From: Bacteroidota bacterium | GTDB taxonomy: Bacteria > Bacteroidota > Ignavibacteria > SZUA-365 | NCBI GenBank assembly: GCA_018224415.1 | Contig: JAGTUZ010000197.1 | Location: forward strand, 1 to 24,650 | Length of the DNA: 24,650 nt | Direction: 5' to 3' | Part shown: positions 7,625-17,333 of the stretch, piece by piece | How positions within the stretch are numbered: position 1 is the stretch's first letter | How the letters are laid out: every line of letters begins with the position of its first letter | The notes under the pieces: model-generated | Told to the model about the DNA's origin: nothing | What the model saw: only the letters and a program-made list of their open reading frames with translations | Databases searched by the model: none | Program-made: the position numbers and the translations under genes

Positions 7625-7654
7625 TCCGGTCCCGCGATCGATTTTGCTCACAAC

Positions 7655-9805
7655 TCACGGTGTGCCCAAATGTGATACCGTTCTTGTTTTCGTCCCGCCC
7701 GGGCTCCGCAGAACGAGTGTGTATACTCCCGTCGGCAGTCCCGAGGCGACAGACATTTGATAGACACTGGTGCCGATGTCGGTATGTCCGCTGTGGATCG
7801 AGCAGATCTTTCGCCCGAGAATATCGTAAAGGGCGAGTTCGACGTTGGCAGCATTGTCGAGTGTGATGGATACGGTGGAAGTCGAGGTGAACGGATGAGG
7901 CACAGGAATGCCGATCGTGGCAATTGCCGGATCAGGTGTCTGCCTGACATTCGTCGGGAGACTGGCGATCGACCGAAGAAGGCGTCCGTCGGCCGTGACG
8001 GCCCACAATTGTTCGTAGTAGGCAGGATTGATGAGAAGATCGATGATGCGCCGATCCGTAAGGTCGCGATTGTGGTCCCTCCATGTTTGTCCCTGATCCG
8101 GTGAATACTCGACCCCCGCGTCGAAGCTGGCGGCACCGACGAAATTCACACGGTTCGCCACGAGGGAGGTGATGTATTTCCCCTGCATGCCTGCACCCAG
8201 ATGTTCCCACGAGTCGCCCTGGTTTGAAGAACGATACACGCCATTCCCATAGCTGCCTGCATACAACATACCGTCCGCTGTGGAGATGATATCGGTGATA
8301 TTCGGATGGGTGATGCCGTTGTCCAAACGCGACCAGGTTCGTCCGGCGTCCTTGCTGCGAAACACGCCTTCCCCGAACGTCGCGCAGAACACCAGACTGT
8401 CGGTCACCGGAAGCACATCACGGATCGGTATTCCTGCGGACCCGGGTTGGGATTGTGTCCATGTCACACCCCAGTCCGTGCTTCTGCAGACAGTGCCCTC
8501 CAGGCTTCCGGCCCAGAGCACACCATCCGGCAAGCCGACGGCGCATTCGACATGCAGACCGGCGAGTTGCGTGCTGACAGGTTGCCACTCCGTCAGCAAG
8601 GGATAGCGCGCGCTGACGACTCCATCCCGGTCGAAGGCAAAGAGCTTGGAATCCCCGCATTGGACGAGTTCGACAACTTGCCTGTTCGGCAGACCATACG
8701 TGGGTTGGTACCAGGCATAGGACGACGATCCGCTGTCGAGATACAGGCAATCCTCTCCCAGCGCGTAGATCTTGCCTCCGGCGAGACGAACGCCAAACAG
8801 ACGGGCGAGCCGCATCCCTGAATTGCGCAGCGTCCAATTCACTCCATCATCATCCGAGACAAGGACGCTATCCCCTTCACAGAGCAGGTAGTACCGTCCG
8901 AGCGAATCCACCGCGATGGCCTTCTCGTAACGACCTTGCGAGGTCTGGTCGGAGATCCGCCGCCATGAAGTTGCGCCATCGTTCGAGACATACACTCCGC
9001 CTCTCGTCTGTGCGACGAGCGGACCGCGCGGATCGTTGGTGATGCGCAGTATCGACATCGAAGGAGCGCCTTCATCTCCCAACCCTCCAGATGCCGCTTG
9101 CCATGAACGTCCGAGGTCGGTCGACCGGAAGATTCCGTATCGGTCTGTCCCCACCCAGGCTGTATCCCCCGGCATGTAAAGGTAGTTGACCGGTTTGTCT
9201 TCTATTCCGGCGTTGGCGGGAAGCCACTCCTGTCCGCGGTTCGTGGTGGAAAGCACGGACGCGGACAGGGCGTACAGCAGGGCCGAGCCATCCTGGCGGG
9301 ACCAGATCTCCCGAAGATTTCCGAAATATCCCGACGGAATGCCATTGTTGACCGGGTGCCAACCGTCCGTGCATCCGAAGTCAATACTCGCCCGACCGCA
9401 ATTGATGTAGAAGCACCCCGGTGTGGCCGGGCAGACACCCGCGGCATTGCATCCATCCACATACCCGAGGAGCAACCAGTGATCCCCACGGTCGGAGGAC
9501 AACAGCACCATTCCCGTCGCCGCGCCGACGAGCAAGGAAGGATCATGAGGATGCTGCCGGATCACCCAGTACAGCGAACCTGGCGGGAATCCTTCCATAA
9601 GCGCTTGCTCCCAGAATGCCCCACCATCCGTGCTTCTGTACACGCGAGACGTTGACGCCGCGTACATTGTCCCGTCTCCCCCAGTGAACAGCGTCCTCAG
9701 TCCATACCGCGCGATCCCGCTCACCTCCATCCACTGTGCCGACGCATCCATTCTCACAAACAAAAACAGCGCAAGAAAAATGATTCCGTAGAGTATTGCG
9801 CGCAT
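7655..9805 (-). CDS. Secreted Asp-box (BNR/sortilin-like) repeat protein with T9SS type A C-terminal domain
   Basis: This 716-residue protein is predicted to be exported across the outer membrane by the type IX system and displayed or released. A signal peptide occupies about 1-23 (hydrophobic run ending ASAQ). The body carries about ten Asp-box-like motifs of the form S-x-D-x-G-x-x-W, the first being RSTDGGAFW at 57-65 and later ones including RSTDWGVTW and RSKDAGRTW. This indicates a beta-propeller like those of sialidases, sortilins and YCF48. The last ~95 residues look like a T9SS sorting domain (LYDILGRK, then LPTGVYTLVL). An excellent SD, AAAGGAGG, precedes the ATG at 9805. No catalytic residues of a known enzyme are recognisable, so the function is unknown. 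A CTCGAN hexamer array lies on each side. Confidence 0.88.
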   Translation of the reverse strand: MRAILYGIIFLALFLFVRMDASAQWMEVSGIARYGLRTLFTGGDGTMYAASTSRVYRSTDGGAFWEQALMEGFPPGSLYWVIRQHPHDPSLLVGAATGMVLLSSDRGDHWLLLGYVDGCNAAGVCPATPGCFYINCGRASIDFGCTDGWHPVNNGIPSGYFGNLREIWSRQDGSALLYALSASVLSTTNRGQEWLPANAGIEDKPVNYLYMPGDTAWVGTDRYGIFRSTDLGRSWQAASGGLGDEGAPSMSILRITNDPRGPLVAQTRGGVYVSNDGATSWRRISDQTSQGRYEKAIAVDSLGRYYLLCEGDSVLVSDDDGVNWTLRNSGMRLARLFGVRLAGGKIYALGEDCLYLDSGSSSYAWYQPTYGLPNRQVVELVQCGDSKLFAFDRDGVVSARYPLLTEWQPVSTQLAGLHVECAVGLPDGVLWAGSLEGTVCRSTDWGVTWTQSQPGSAGIPIRDVLPVTDSLVFCATFGEGVFRSKDAGRTWSRLDNGITHPNITDIISTADGMLYAGSYGNGVYRSSNQGDSWEHLGAGMQGKYITSLVANRVNFVGAASFDAGVEYSPDQGQTWRDHNRDLTDRRIIDLLINPAYYEQLWAVTADGRLLRSIASLPTNVRQTPDPAIATIGIPVPHPFTSTSTVSITLDNAANVELALYDILGRKICSIHSGHTDIGTSVYQMSVASGLPTGVYTLVLRSPGGTKTRTVSHLGTP

Positions 9806-9904
9806 GATTCCTCCTTTTGCAGCCTCGCATGCACCAGTGACACCGCATCCCGAAAATCATTCCCATTCCCCGCCATCGTATATGAAATCGCATTCGTCAT
9901 CGCA

Positions 9905-9976
9905 CTCGATCTCGAACTCGGACTCGATCTCGAACTCGATCTCGAACTCGCGATCGCAATCGCAATCGCGATCGAT
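9905..9976. repeat. 6-bp tandem array (CTCGAN then ATCGCN), 12 units
   Basis: Twelve in-register hexamers begin as CTCGAT/CTCGAA/CTCGGA and change to ATCGCA/ATCGCG/ATCGAT at the right end. The array lies upstream of the Asp-box protein gene. With the palindrome at 9989-10021 it accounts for most of the spacer 9806-10056, in which no gene is supported. Confidence 0.9.
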
Positions 9977-9988
9977 CACGGCGCGCTT

Positions 9989-10021
9989 CCGCCTTCGTCA
10001 GCCGTTGGCTGACTACGGCGG
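9989..10021. repeat. bipartite palindrome downstream of dnaG (terminator or REP-like element)
   Basis: An inner perfect 7-bp stem, GTCAGCC/GGCTGAC with a 3-nt loop (9997-10013), is enclosed by an outer CCGCC/GGCGG stem (9989-9993 with 10017-10021) across small internal loops. It lies 36 bp after the dnaG stop. There is no T-run, so it may be a dispersed REP-like palindrome and not a simple intrinsic terminator. Confidence 0.55.
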
Positions 10022-10056
10022 ACACGGGTGCGCGCCGTCCCCGGATTCACATCCGC

Positions 10057-11925
10057 CTACTCCTCCACCTCGGGAAGATCAGGGAATGACTCGCATTCTT
10101 TCACCGCTCCATCCAGCGTATGCAATTGCTGCAGCCGCGTGGCAAGGTCACGCTGGCGGTCGTCGTCGGTCTCGGCGCGCAGCGCCTCCTTGAGGCGTTC
10201 GCGGCGCTGTTGTACGTGGCGGTGCAGGAGGCGCTTGTATGCGTCGAGCAGCAGACGTCGATTGTCGGTGGGACGCACAACCTGTTCTTTCTCCCAGCGC
10301 TCGCTGATGGGCGCGCGCTCGATGAGCATCTCGGCAAGCAAACCGTGCATGCGCACATCGTCCTCGACATAGGACCAAAGAGCGTCAGTGTCAATGCTCC
10401 CATCATGTTCTTCCTGCTCGAACAGAACGTGCAGCAGCTTCCGCATGCGCGCGTCGCGGAAATGCGTGGAGCGGATGCCGTGCAGTACCTCGCCCTGCAG
10501 CTCCGACGGTGCCTGCAGCAGCAGCGTGCAGAAATCCTTTTCCTCGCGCGGGATGTCCCCGCCCGTGTCGTCAGCGGACGGCACCGACTCGGGAAGCAGT
10601 TCGACAGGACGCGGCGCCGGGCGTTCGCGCTTCGTCTCGCGCAATTCCTTCGCCAGCTCCTGGTACAGCAGGTTTTCGTAAATGCCGTATTTCTGGGAGA
10701 TGTCGCGGATGTAGAACTCACGGCGGATGGGATCGTCCATCTTCGCGATCAGCTCGACGATGCGGTGCACGACCTGCGCCTTGCCCTCGGGCGAATCAAG
10801 GCGTCCCTCGGCCTGGAAGCGCGCGGTGACGAAGTCGACAAAAGACACTGCCCCGGACACCCGCTCCTGCACTTTCTCCGCACCGAATTTCCGGACGTAT
10901 GAGTCCGGATCCTCCCCGGTCGCCAGCTCCACGATGCGCGCGTCGCAGTCGGATTCGAGGATGATGTCGATGCCGCGCAGCATGGCGTTCATGCCGGCGG
11001 AGTCGGCGTCGTAGAGGAAGAAGAAATTCCGCGTGTAACGCGAGAGCAGGTGCACCTGCTCGGGCGTGAGCGCCGTACCGCTGGTGGAGATGACGTTTTC
11101 GATGCCTTCCTGGTACAGCGTGATCAGATCGGCGTAGCCCTCGACGAGGATGACCGAGTCGACGTCGCGAATCGCGCGGTGCGACTGCGAAAGGCCGTAG
11201 AGCACGCGGCTCTTGACGTACACCGGCGTCTCGGGCGAATTGAGATACTTCGGCTGCTCGTCGCCCTTCAGTGTGCGCGCGCCGAAGCCGAGTACCTTGC
11301 GCGACACCGAGAGGATCGGGAAAATCACCCTCCCGCGAAAGCGGTCGTAGGTCGAACCCCCTTCCTTGCGCACAATCAGTCCGGTGGTCTCGAGAATGTC
11401 ATCGCCGAGACCGGACGCACGGGCGTGGTTCAAAAAGTCGTGCCAGGAATCGGGCGCGTACCCGAGCCCAAAGGTGCGACGCGTGTCGGCGTTCCATCCT
11501 CGCTTGTCGAAATATGCGCGTCCCACCGCCCCGGCATCGCCCTGCAACGTGTCGTAGAAAAATCGCGCGGCGAGGCGGTTGGCCTCGTACATCTGCTCGA
11601 TTTCCTCGCGGGATTCGGGACGCTCCCGTCCTTCCCTCGTGAGCACGATGTTGTACCGTTCGGCGAGTATTTCCACGGCGTCGACAAAGGACACCTTTTC
11701 CATTTCCATCAGGAACGTAAATGCGTTGCCGCCCTTGCCGCAGCCGAAGCACTTGAAGATGCCACGCTCGGGATTGACGTTGAATGATGGCGTCTTCTCG
11801 CGGTGAAAGGGACAAAGGCCGGTGTAATTGCGGCCGGCCTTGCGCAAACGCACGAAGCCGCTGACAACATCCACGATGTCAGCGGCCGTGCGGACTTCCT
11901 CAATTTTCTCCTCGGGTATTCTCAT
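10057..11925 (-). CDS. dnaG: DNA primase (DnaG)
   Basis: DnaG makes RNA primers for the lagging strand at the replication fork. The protein has 622 residues, a normal length. The CHC2 zinc ribbon is complete, with C38, H41, C59 and C62 (GLCPFHREKTPSF, then KCFGCGKGG). The RNA-polymerase-like catalytic core follows. The TOPRIM domain contains VEGYAD (261-266) with the catalytic Glu, STSGTALT (280-287) and YDADSAG (305-311), then GEDPDSYVRKFG (337-348). The C-terminal ~170 residues are helical and divergent, as expected for the helicase-interaction region. No strong SD precedes the ATG at 11925. It sits between two T9SS cargo genes and not in the rpsU-dnaG-rpoD operon typical of proteobacteria. 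Confidence 0.97.
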   Translation of the reverse strand: MRIPEEKIEEVRTAADIVDVVSGFVRLRKAGRNYTGLCPFHREKTPSFNVNPERGIFKCFGCGKGGNAFTFLMEMEKVSFVDAVEILAERYNIVLTREGRERPESREEIEQMYEANRLAARFFYDTLQGDAGAVGRAYFDKRGWNADTRRTFGLGYAPDSWHDFLNHARASGLGDDILETTGLIVRKEGGSTYDRFRGRVIFPILSVSRKVLGFGARTLKGDEQPKYLNSPETPVYVKSRVLYGLSQSHRAIRDVDSVILVEGYADLITLYQEGIENVISTSGTALTPEQVHLLSRYTRNFFFLYDADSAGMNAMLRGIDIILESDCDARIVELATGEDPDSYVRKFGAEKVQERVSGAVSFVDFVTARFQAEGRLDSPEGKAQVVHRIVELIAKMDDPIRREFYIRDISQKYGIYENLLYQELAKELRETKRERPAPRPVELLPESVPSADDTGGDIPREEKDFCTLLLQAPSELQGEVLHGIRSTHFRDARMRKLLHVLFEQEEHDGSIDTDALWSYVEDDVRMHGLLAEMLIERAPISERWEKEQVVRPTDNRRLLLDAYKRLLHRHVQQRRERLKEALRAETDDDRQRDLATRLQQLHTLDGAVKECESFPDLPEVEE

Positions 11926-11958
11926 CGCTGGTCGAAGTCAGAAGGGGTGAAGAACAGA

Positions 11959-11986
11959 CGTCCCGGACGCAGCAACGTCCGGGACG
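11959..11986 (-). terminator. strong hairpin between the small T9SS protein gene and dnaG
   Basis: A perfect 11-bp GC-rich stem (CGTCCCGGACG with CGTCCGGGACG, 6-nt loop) lies 29 bp after the stop of the gene at 12016-12987. The following minus-strand bases are only moderately T-rich. It probably ends that transcript and separates it from dnaG. Confidence 0.6.
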
Positions 11987-12015
11987 GGAAATCAGGAAAT
12001 GCGGACGCAGTTGGG

Positions 12016-12987
12016 TTATTTGAGCAGCAGCATTTTCCGTGCAAGCGTGCGGCCGTCGGCGACAAGCCGGGCCACGTACATGCCGCCGGGGAGATCCGCC
12101 GCGTCGAAAGTCGTCTGCTGCCGTCCGGCGTCCATCATGCCGTCGGCCAGCACGGCCACTTCCCTGCCCAGCGCGTCACAGATGGAGAGGCGCACGGGCT
12201 GCCGCTCGTCGAGGGTGTAGGACAGTGTCGTGGACGGATTGAAGGGATTCGGCCAGTTCTGTTCCAGCACGATGCCCGTCGCAACCGGCACCTGCTCGAC
12301 GCCGACGGGATCGATCACCGGGAGGTCGGCATTGTACCCCACCACCGCGCGCATGAAGATCGCAGCTTCGGCGCCCTGCGTTGCGAGCTGGTTTTGATTC
12401 TCGCTTTCCCGCGGCGTGATCATGTAGCGGCGGGACCGTTCGTACTCGGGCTGGTTGGAATGGACGAGGAGGCTGAAGCCGTTCCACAATCCCTGCCCGA
12501 CTGCGTATTTCTGCGTCGATATCAGTTTCACGCCGATAAGGAAATCGCGGCGTGGGGAAATGAGGACCGGCGGGTTCAGTGGCACGGCAAGCACGTCGCG
12601 CGCGCCTGCCTCGAGCGGAAGATTGAATCGGATGTTGGGACTGGGGAATCCGGCGTCACCAAGATTGACCTTGTATGTCGAAACGATGTTCGTGAGTGAC
12701 GGCGGCACGCTGCCGTTTTCGAACACCCACACAACCAGCGTGTCGTTGCCCGTCAAGGCCTGGAATTTCACGACGCTGAAACCGAGCAGCACGCTGGTGA
12801 GCGTGCATTTCTCGGCCGGACTGAAACGTACGTTGAACACCACGTCAAGCTCGCCCGGGAAACGTGTGACGGCCACAAGCTGGCCGTTGTTGATGCGGGT
12901 GAGTCCGTCATACTGCAGTGTGTCGGTCTGCGCCCCGGCAGTCACGGCCAGGCAGCAGAATAAGAAAATCGTAACGGCGTACTTCAT
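12016..12987 (-). CDS. Small secreted protein with T9SS type A sorting domain
   Basis: A 323-residue secreted protein of unknown function. A signal peptide occupies residues 1-19 (hydrophobic run ending TAGAQ). The central region, about 20-229, is beta-rich with no catalytic motif that I recognise. The last 94 residues form a clear type A sorting domain: LEQNWPNPFNPSTTLSYTL opening, CDALGREV in the middle, LPGGMYVARL, and the basic-hydrophobic end ARKMLLLK. AGGAG lies 8 nt before the ATG at 12987, and a sigma70-like promoter lies 35-64 bp upstream. A strong hairpin follows the stop, so it is probably a single-gene transcript. Signal peptide and sorting domain are secure; the role of the central region is not. 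Confidence 0.9.
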   Translation of the reverse strand: MKYAVTIFLFCCLAVTAGAQTDTLQYDGLTRINNGQLVAVTRFPGELDVVFNVRFSPAEKCTLTSVLLGFSVVKFQALTGNDTLVVWVFENGSVPPSLTNIVSTYKVNLGDAGFPSPNIRFNLPLEAGARDVLAVPLNPPVLISPRRDFLIGVKLISTQKYAVGQGLWNGFSLLVHSNQPEYERSRRYMITPRESENQNQLATQGAEAAIFMRAVVGYNADLPVIDPVGVEQVPVATGIVLEQNWPNPFNPSTTLSYTLDERQPVRLSICDALGREVAVLADGMMDAGRQQTTFDAADLPGGMYVARLVADGRTLARKMLLLK

Positions 12988-13021
12988 GCTGGCTCCTGCG
13001 ATACTGTTCCGCGAAAGCGGG

Positions 13022-13051
13022 AATATACGGAATTTCCGAACCTCTTGTCAG
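13022..13051 (-). promoter_or_regulatory. sigma70-like promoter with palindromic spacer
   Basis: On the minus strand CTGACA (plus 13046-13051) is followed after 18 bp by TATATT (plus 13022-13027). Each box matches the sigma70 consensus at 5 of 6 positions. The spacer contains the palindrome CGGAATTTCCG (13028-13038), which could bind a regulator. It lies 35-64 bp before the start of the small T9SS protein gene. Confidence 0.5.
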
Positions 13052-13071
13052 CTGTCCACCGTTGCCGGGAC

Positions 13072-13119
13072 GGCCATGTTCATGCGGCGTCGGCCATGTT
13101 CATGCGGCGTCGGCCATAT

Positions 13120-13135
<16 letters not shown>
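13072..13135. repeat. 20-bp tandem repeat, three copies, at the 3' end of pyrG
   Basis: Copies lie at 13072-13091 and 13092-13111 (identical) and 13112-13131 (two substitutions), followed by the first four bases of a fourth. The pyrG stop codon (13120-13122) lies inside the rightmost copy, so the last codons of pyrG are copied twice into the downstream spacer. Confidence 0.95.
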
Positions 13136-14769
<1,634 letters not shown>

Positions 14770-14796
14770 CAGAAGATCGTGGTCTGTGGGGAGGAA

Positions 14797-15729
14797 TTAG
14801 GCAAATACAACGAAATCAAGGTAGAGAAATACGAACGGCGAAACAAAGATGAAGCTGTCGAAGCGGTCGAAAACGCCGCCATGGCCCGGCAGCAGGGCCG
14901 AGGAATCCTTCACGCCGGCGTCGCGCTTGAGCAACGATTCGACCAGGTCGCCGGCCTGGCCCAGCACGCCGACAATCGCGCCGATGGCCAGCGCCTGGTG
15001 CAGGGCGAGATAGTCGACCACGGCGTACTTCGCTCCGGCCATGGTGGCCAGTGCGGCGACGAAACCCCAGATGGCGCCTTCCCAGGTCTTGTTGGGACTG
15101 ACGCGGGGAAAAAGCTTGTGCCGCCCCATGGCACGTCCGCCGAAATACGCGGCGGTGTCGCACATCCAGATCGTGGCCAGCACAGCGATCACGGTGAAGG
15201 CACCCCAGAGGTCGAGCTGGGCGAGCTGCGCCGGTGTCAGGTCGGCCGTGCCGAACACCGGACCGACGTGGAACTCCACCACGGTGAAGATTTCCCGGAT
15301 GCCCACGGCGCAGCCGAGGAACAGGCCGATGTACAGCGTGCCGAGCACGGTGGCGGAGAGGTTGAGCAGGGGTGAGGGACGCGCGCGGAACAGTTCAATA
15401 AGCAGCGCCGCGGCCATGAACAGAATCATGATCCAGATGAAGGCCTGCCACTGCAGGGGCCAGTGAATGCCCCCGCCCACGAGAGCGGGAATGTCGCGCG
15501 TGAGCCGTTCGTGGAGAAACACCAGCAGCAGCGCCAGTCCCGCGGCCACCATCAGGCCGGTCTGTGGATCGGCACCCTTGGCGCGGGCCATCCCCGCGAA
15601 TTCAATAAGCGAGGCGGTGAGCACTGCGGCGACAAAGAGCGCCCAGGCATAGCCGCCCAGCCACGCGAGCACGAGCACCCCAGGAATCGCGACGACGGCA
15701 AAAAGCACGCGGGTGCGTGTGTTGCTCAC
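14797..15729 (-). CDS. cdsA: Phosphatidate cytidylyltransferase (CdsA)
   Basis: CdsA makes CDP-diacylglycerol from phosphatidic acid and CTP at the inner membrane, the branch point for phospholipid synthesis. The protein has 310 residues with about eight hydrophobic segments. The family signature is intact near the C-terminus: SLLKRDAGVKD, then LLPGHGGVFDRFD, at about residues 265-291. DTAAYFGGRAMGRHK and SPNKTWEGAIWG, also typical, precede it. It starts with GTG at 15729, and the GTGA overlaps the stop of the zinc-ribbon gene, which indicates translational coupling. It lies 27 bp before pyrG. Confidence 0.95.
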   Translation of the reverse strand: MSNTRTRVLFAVVAIPGVLVLAWLGGYAWALFVAAVLTASLIEFAGMARAKGADPQTGLMVAAGLALLLVFLHERLTRDIPALVGGGIHWPLQWQAFIWIMILFMAAALLIELFRARPSPLLNLSATVLGTLYIGLFLGCAVGIREIFTVVEFHVGPVFGTADLTPAQLAQLDLWGAFTVIAVLATIWMCDTAAYFGGRAMGRHKLFPRVSPNKTWEGAIWGFVAALATMAGAKYAVVDYLALHQALAIGAIVGVLGQAGDLVESLLKRDAGVKDSSALLPGHGGVFDRFDSFIFVSPFVFLYLDFVVFA

Positions 15730-16298
15730 GCGTTGGCCTCGCCCTCTTCTTCCTCGCCGAGTCCTTCCTCCTCGAGCAGTGCGACGATGATCTCTTCCGC
15801 CTCCTCGATCTGGGCGCGCGGCACCATCACGTTGACCAGCGCCAGCGTCCCCATGTTGGTGAAATAGACATGGTCATGCTGGTTGAAGATCATGGCATGG
15901 ATGCCCGCTCCTTCGAGATTCGCCTTGATCATCTCGGCCTCGTAATCGGTGGAGGTCGTGTAGGCGACAACGAAGCCCTGATGCACGTTGAGATGCTCGT
16001 CGTTCTCGCAGAAGATGCGGCCGTTCATTTCCCTGGCACATTCCTCGCACACCGGCTTGCCACAGATCACACAGCCGCCGATCGCCTCGACGTCCGGATG
16101 GTTCTCGCAGTCCGGCCCTTCCTCGGCGGGACTTTTCGTCAGCAGAATGCCGCAATTATCGCAGAAGGTATCAGTCATGGTGATGAACTCCTCGCAGTTC
16201 GGGCAGAACATCGGCTTTCCTTCCACCAGCGGGATCTGGCAATCGACGCACTCCGTCGCGTCGGGTTGGTACTCGGTCAGACATTGAGGACAATACAT
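15726..16298 (-). CDS. Zinc-ribbon / B-box-like / DUF2007 protein
   Basis: A 190-residue soluble protein of unknown function. The first half is Cys-rich. One zinc ribbon uses C3, C6, C17 and C20, and a second uses C32, C35, C46 and C49. A B-box-like cluster follows with C64, H67, C76, C79, C84, C87, C97 and H102. Residues about 108-175 resemble DUF2007 (VVAYTTSTDYEAEMIKANLE, then IFNQHDHV and a VMVPRAQIEEAEEII end), a small family called putative signal-transducing. The tail is strongly acidic (EEEGLGEEEEGEANA). Its stop overlaps the GTG start of cdsA by 4 bp, and the CPBP protease gene ends 20 bp before its start. Three stacked zinc sites on a DUF2007 suggest a protein-protein adaptor, which is inference. 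Confidence 0.85.
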   Translation of the reverse strand: MYCPQCLTEYQPDATECVDCQIPLVEGKPMFCPNCEEFITMTDTFCDNCGILLTKSPAEEGPDCENHPDVEAIGGCVICGKPVCEECAREMNGRIFCENDEHLNVHQGFVVAYTTSTDYEAEMIKANLEGAGIHAMIFNQHDHVYFTNMGTLALVNVMVPRAQIEEAEEIIVALLEEEGLGEEEEGEANA

Positions 16299-16318
16299 AA
16301 CGCCTCCTCTATTGGATG

Positions 16319-17329
16319 TTAAAGGGCCGCTTCCCCGGCCGGCGGACGCGTGGCAGTCAGTATCCAGAAATACCAGACGCAGACCGCGAATACCGTCAGC
16401 GCAATGGATCCGCTGGCGGCATACACGCCCAGTGAGGGCTCGCCGCTCGCGGCGTCGACGGGGAGCAGGTTTTCACTTTGGAATATATACAGGGCAACCA
16501 CCGCGATGGTGTTGTTCGTTGCATGTGCCACGACCGCATACCAGAGCGAATTCCCGCGCCAGGTAATGACGCTGAAATACACGCCCAGCATGGCCAGCGG
16601 AATGAAGGTCACCGGATTCAAATGAAAGAACGAAAAAATTGCGCCCGAGAGCAAGAACGCCCAGCGCAGACGCATCTTTTTTTCGAAGGACCATTGCACG
16701 GCGCCCCGGAACAATACCTCCTCGCAGAACGCGGGCGTGAGCGCCACGACCACCCAGACGGTCAGCGCCTCGGCGGGCGTGTGCATCGCCAGCAGCTGGC
16801 CGTACAGTTCCTCGAGCAGTTCCTCAAAGGTGTCGAGCAGCGGCAGGAGAAAATCGGGAAGCAGCCAGCGCCGCAGCGCATAATCCTGAAGTTCCACCCA
16901 AGCCTGTACGACGAACTGCAACGCGATCACCGACACAACGGTCACCAGCAGCGGCAGCAGCCGTGGCAGGCGCAGCCGCAGCGCCTCTCGCAGTTCCCAG
17001 CCCATGAAACGCAGCAGCAGCACGGCCGGCAGGGCGAGAAAAAGCAGCTGAGAGATCACAGTCACCACGCGTACACCGGCGATATTCTCGCTGGTCTCGA
17101 GGCCGAAGAGCAGGTAGGTGATCACCCCGCCCAGGACCTGGTACGACACGAAGACCACAAGCACAAGCAGAAAGGCGAAACCCACCGGATGCAGCGGCGG
17201 CGTGAAGTCCCTGCGCTCGGCCACTTCCAGCGCTTCTTGCAGTGCCGCCTCACGAATTTCGGCAGCAGGCTGTTTTTCGGAGTCAGGCATCCGTTGTTCG
17301 TCGTCTTCACGCGGTCTGTCGTCCTGCAT
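16319..17329 (-). CDS. CPBP-family intramembrane metalloprotease
   Basis: The protein is a predicted inner-membrane protease of the CPBP (CAAX protease/bacteriocin processing, ABI) family. It has 336 residues: a charged soluble N-terminus of about 45 residues, then about seven to eight hydrophobic segments. The catalytic motifs are present: EEVLFRG (E203, E204, R208), FSFFHLN (H236) and HATNN (H269, N273). An amphipathic acidic helix around 166-180 (DTFEELLEELYG) sits between membrane segments. The deoxyhypusine-synthase-like gene ends 4 bp upstream, so the two are tightly linked. No small peptide substrate gene is visible next to it, and the substrate is unknown. Confidence 0.9.
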   Translation of the reverse strand: MQDDRPREDDEQRMPDSEKQPAAEIREAALQEALEVAERRDFTPPLHPVGFAFLLVLVVFVSYQVLGGVITYLLFGLETSENIAGVRVVTVISQLLFLALPAVLLLRFMGWELREALRLRLPRLLPLLVTVVSVIALQFVVQAWVELQDYALRRWLLPDFLLPLLDTFEELLEELYGQLLAMHTPAEALTVWVVVALTPAFCEEVLFRGAVQWSFEKKMRLRWAFLLSGAIFSFFHLNPVTFIPLAMLGVYFSVITWRGNSLWYAVVAHATNNTIAVVALYIFQSENLLPVDAASGEPSLGVYAASGSIALTVFAVCVWYFWILTATRPPAGEAAL

Positions 17330-17333
17330 GCGG

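Noticed and set aside
7454..7651. Small minus-strand frame with a Glu/Ser/Phe/Ile repeat peptide
   Set aside because: The repeat peptide is just the translated hexamer array, and the frame overlaps the start of the pterin dehydratase gene.
9950..9957. GCGATCGC, the HIP1 octamer abundant in cyanobacteria
   Set aside because: It arises within the ATCGCN hexamer array, and the gene content (T9SS domains) argues against a cyanobacterium.
9905..9976. Possible CRISPR array
   Set aside because: Units are 6 bp with no spacers, and no cas gene is present. The other arrays (periods 7, 8, 20 and 41) also lack repeat-spacer alternation.
16319..17329. CPBP protease as part of a bacteriocin or anti-phage system
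   Set aside because: No small peptide precursor, transporter, toxin or nuclease gene lies beside it. Its neighbours are lipid and nucleotide genes.
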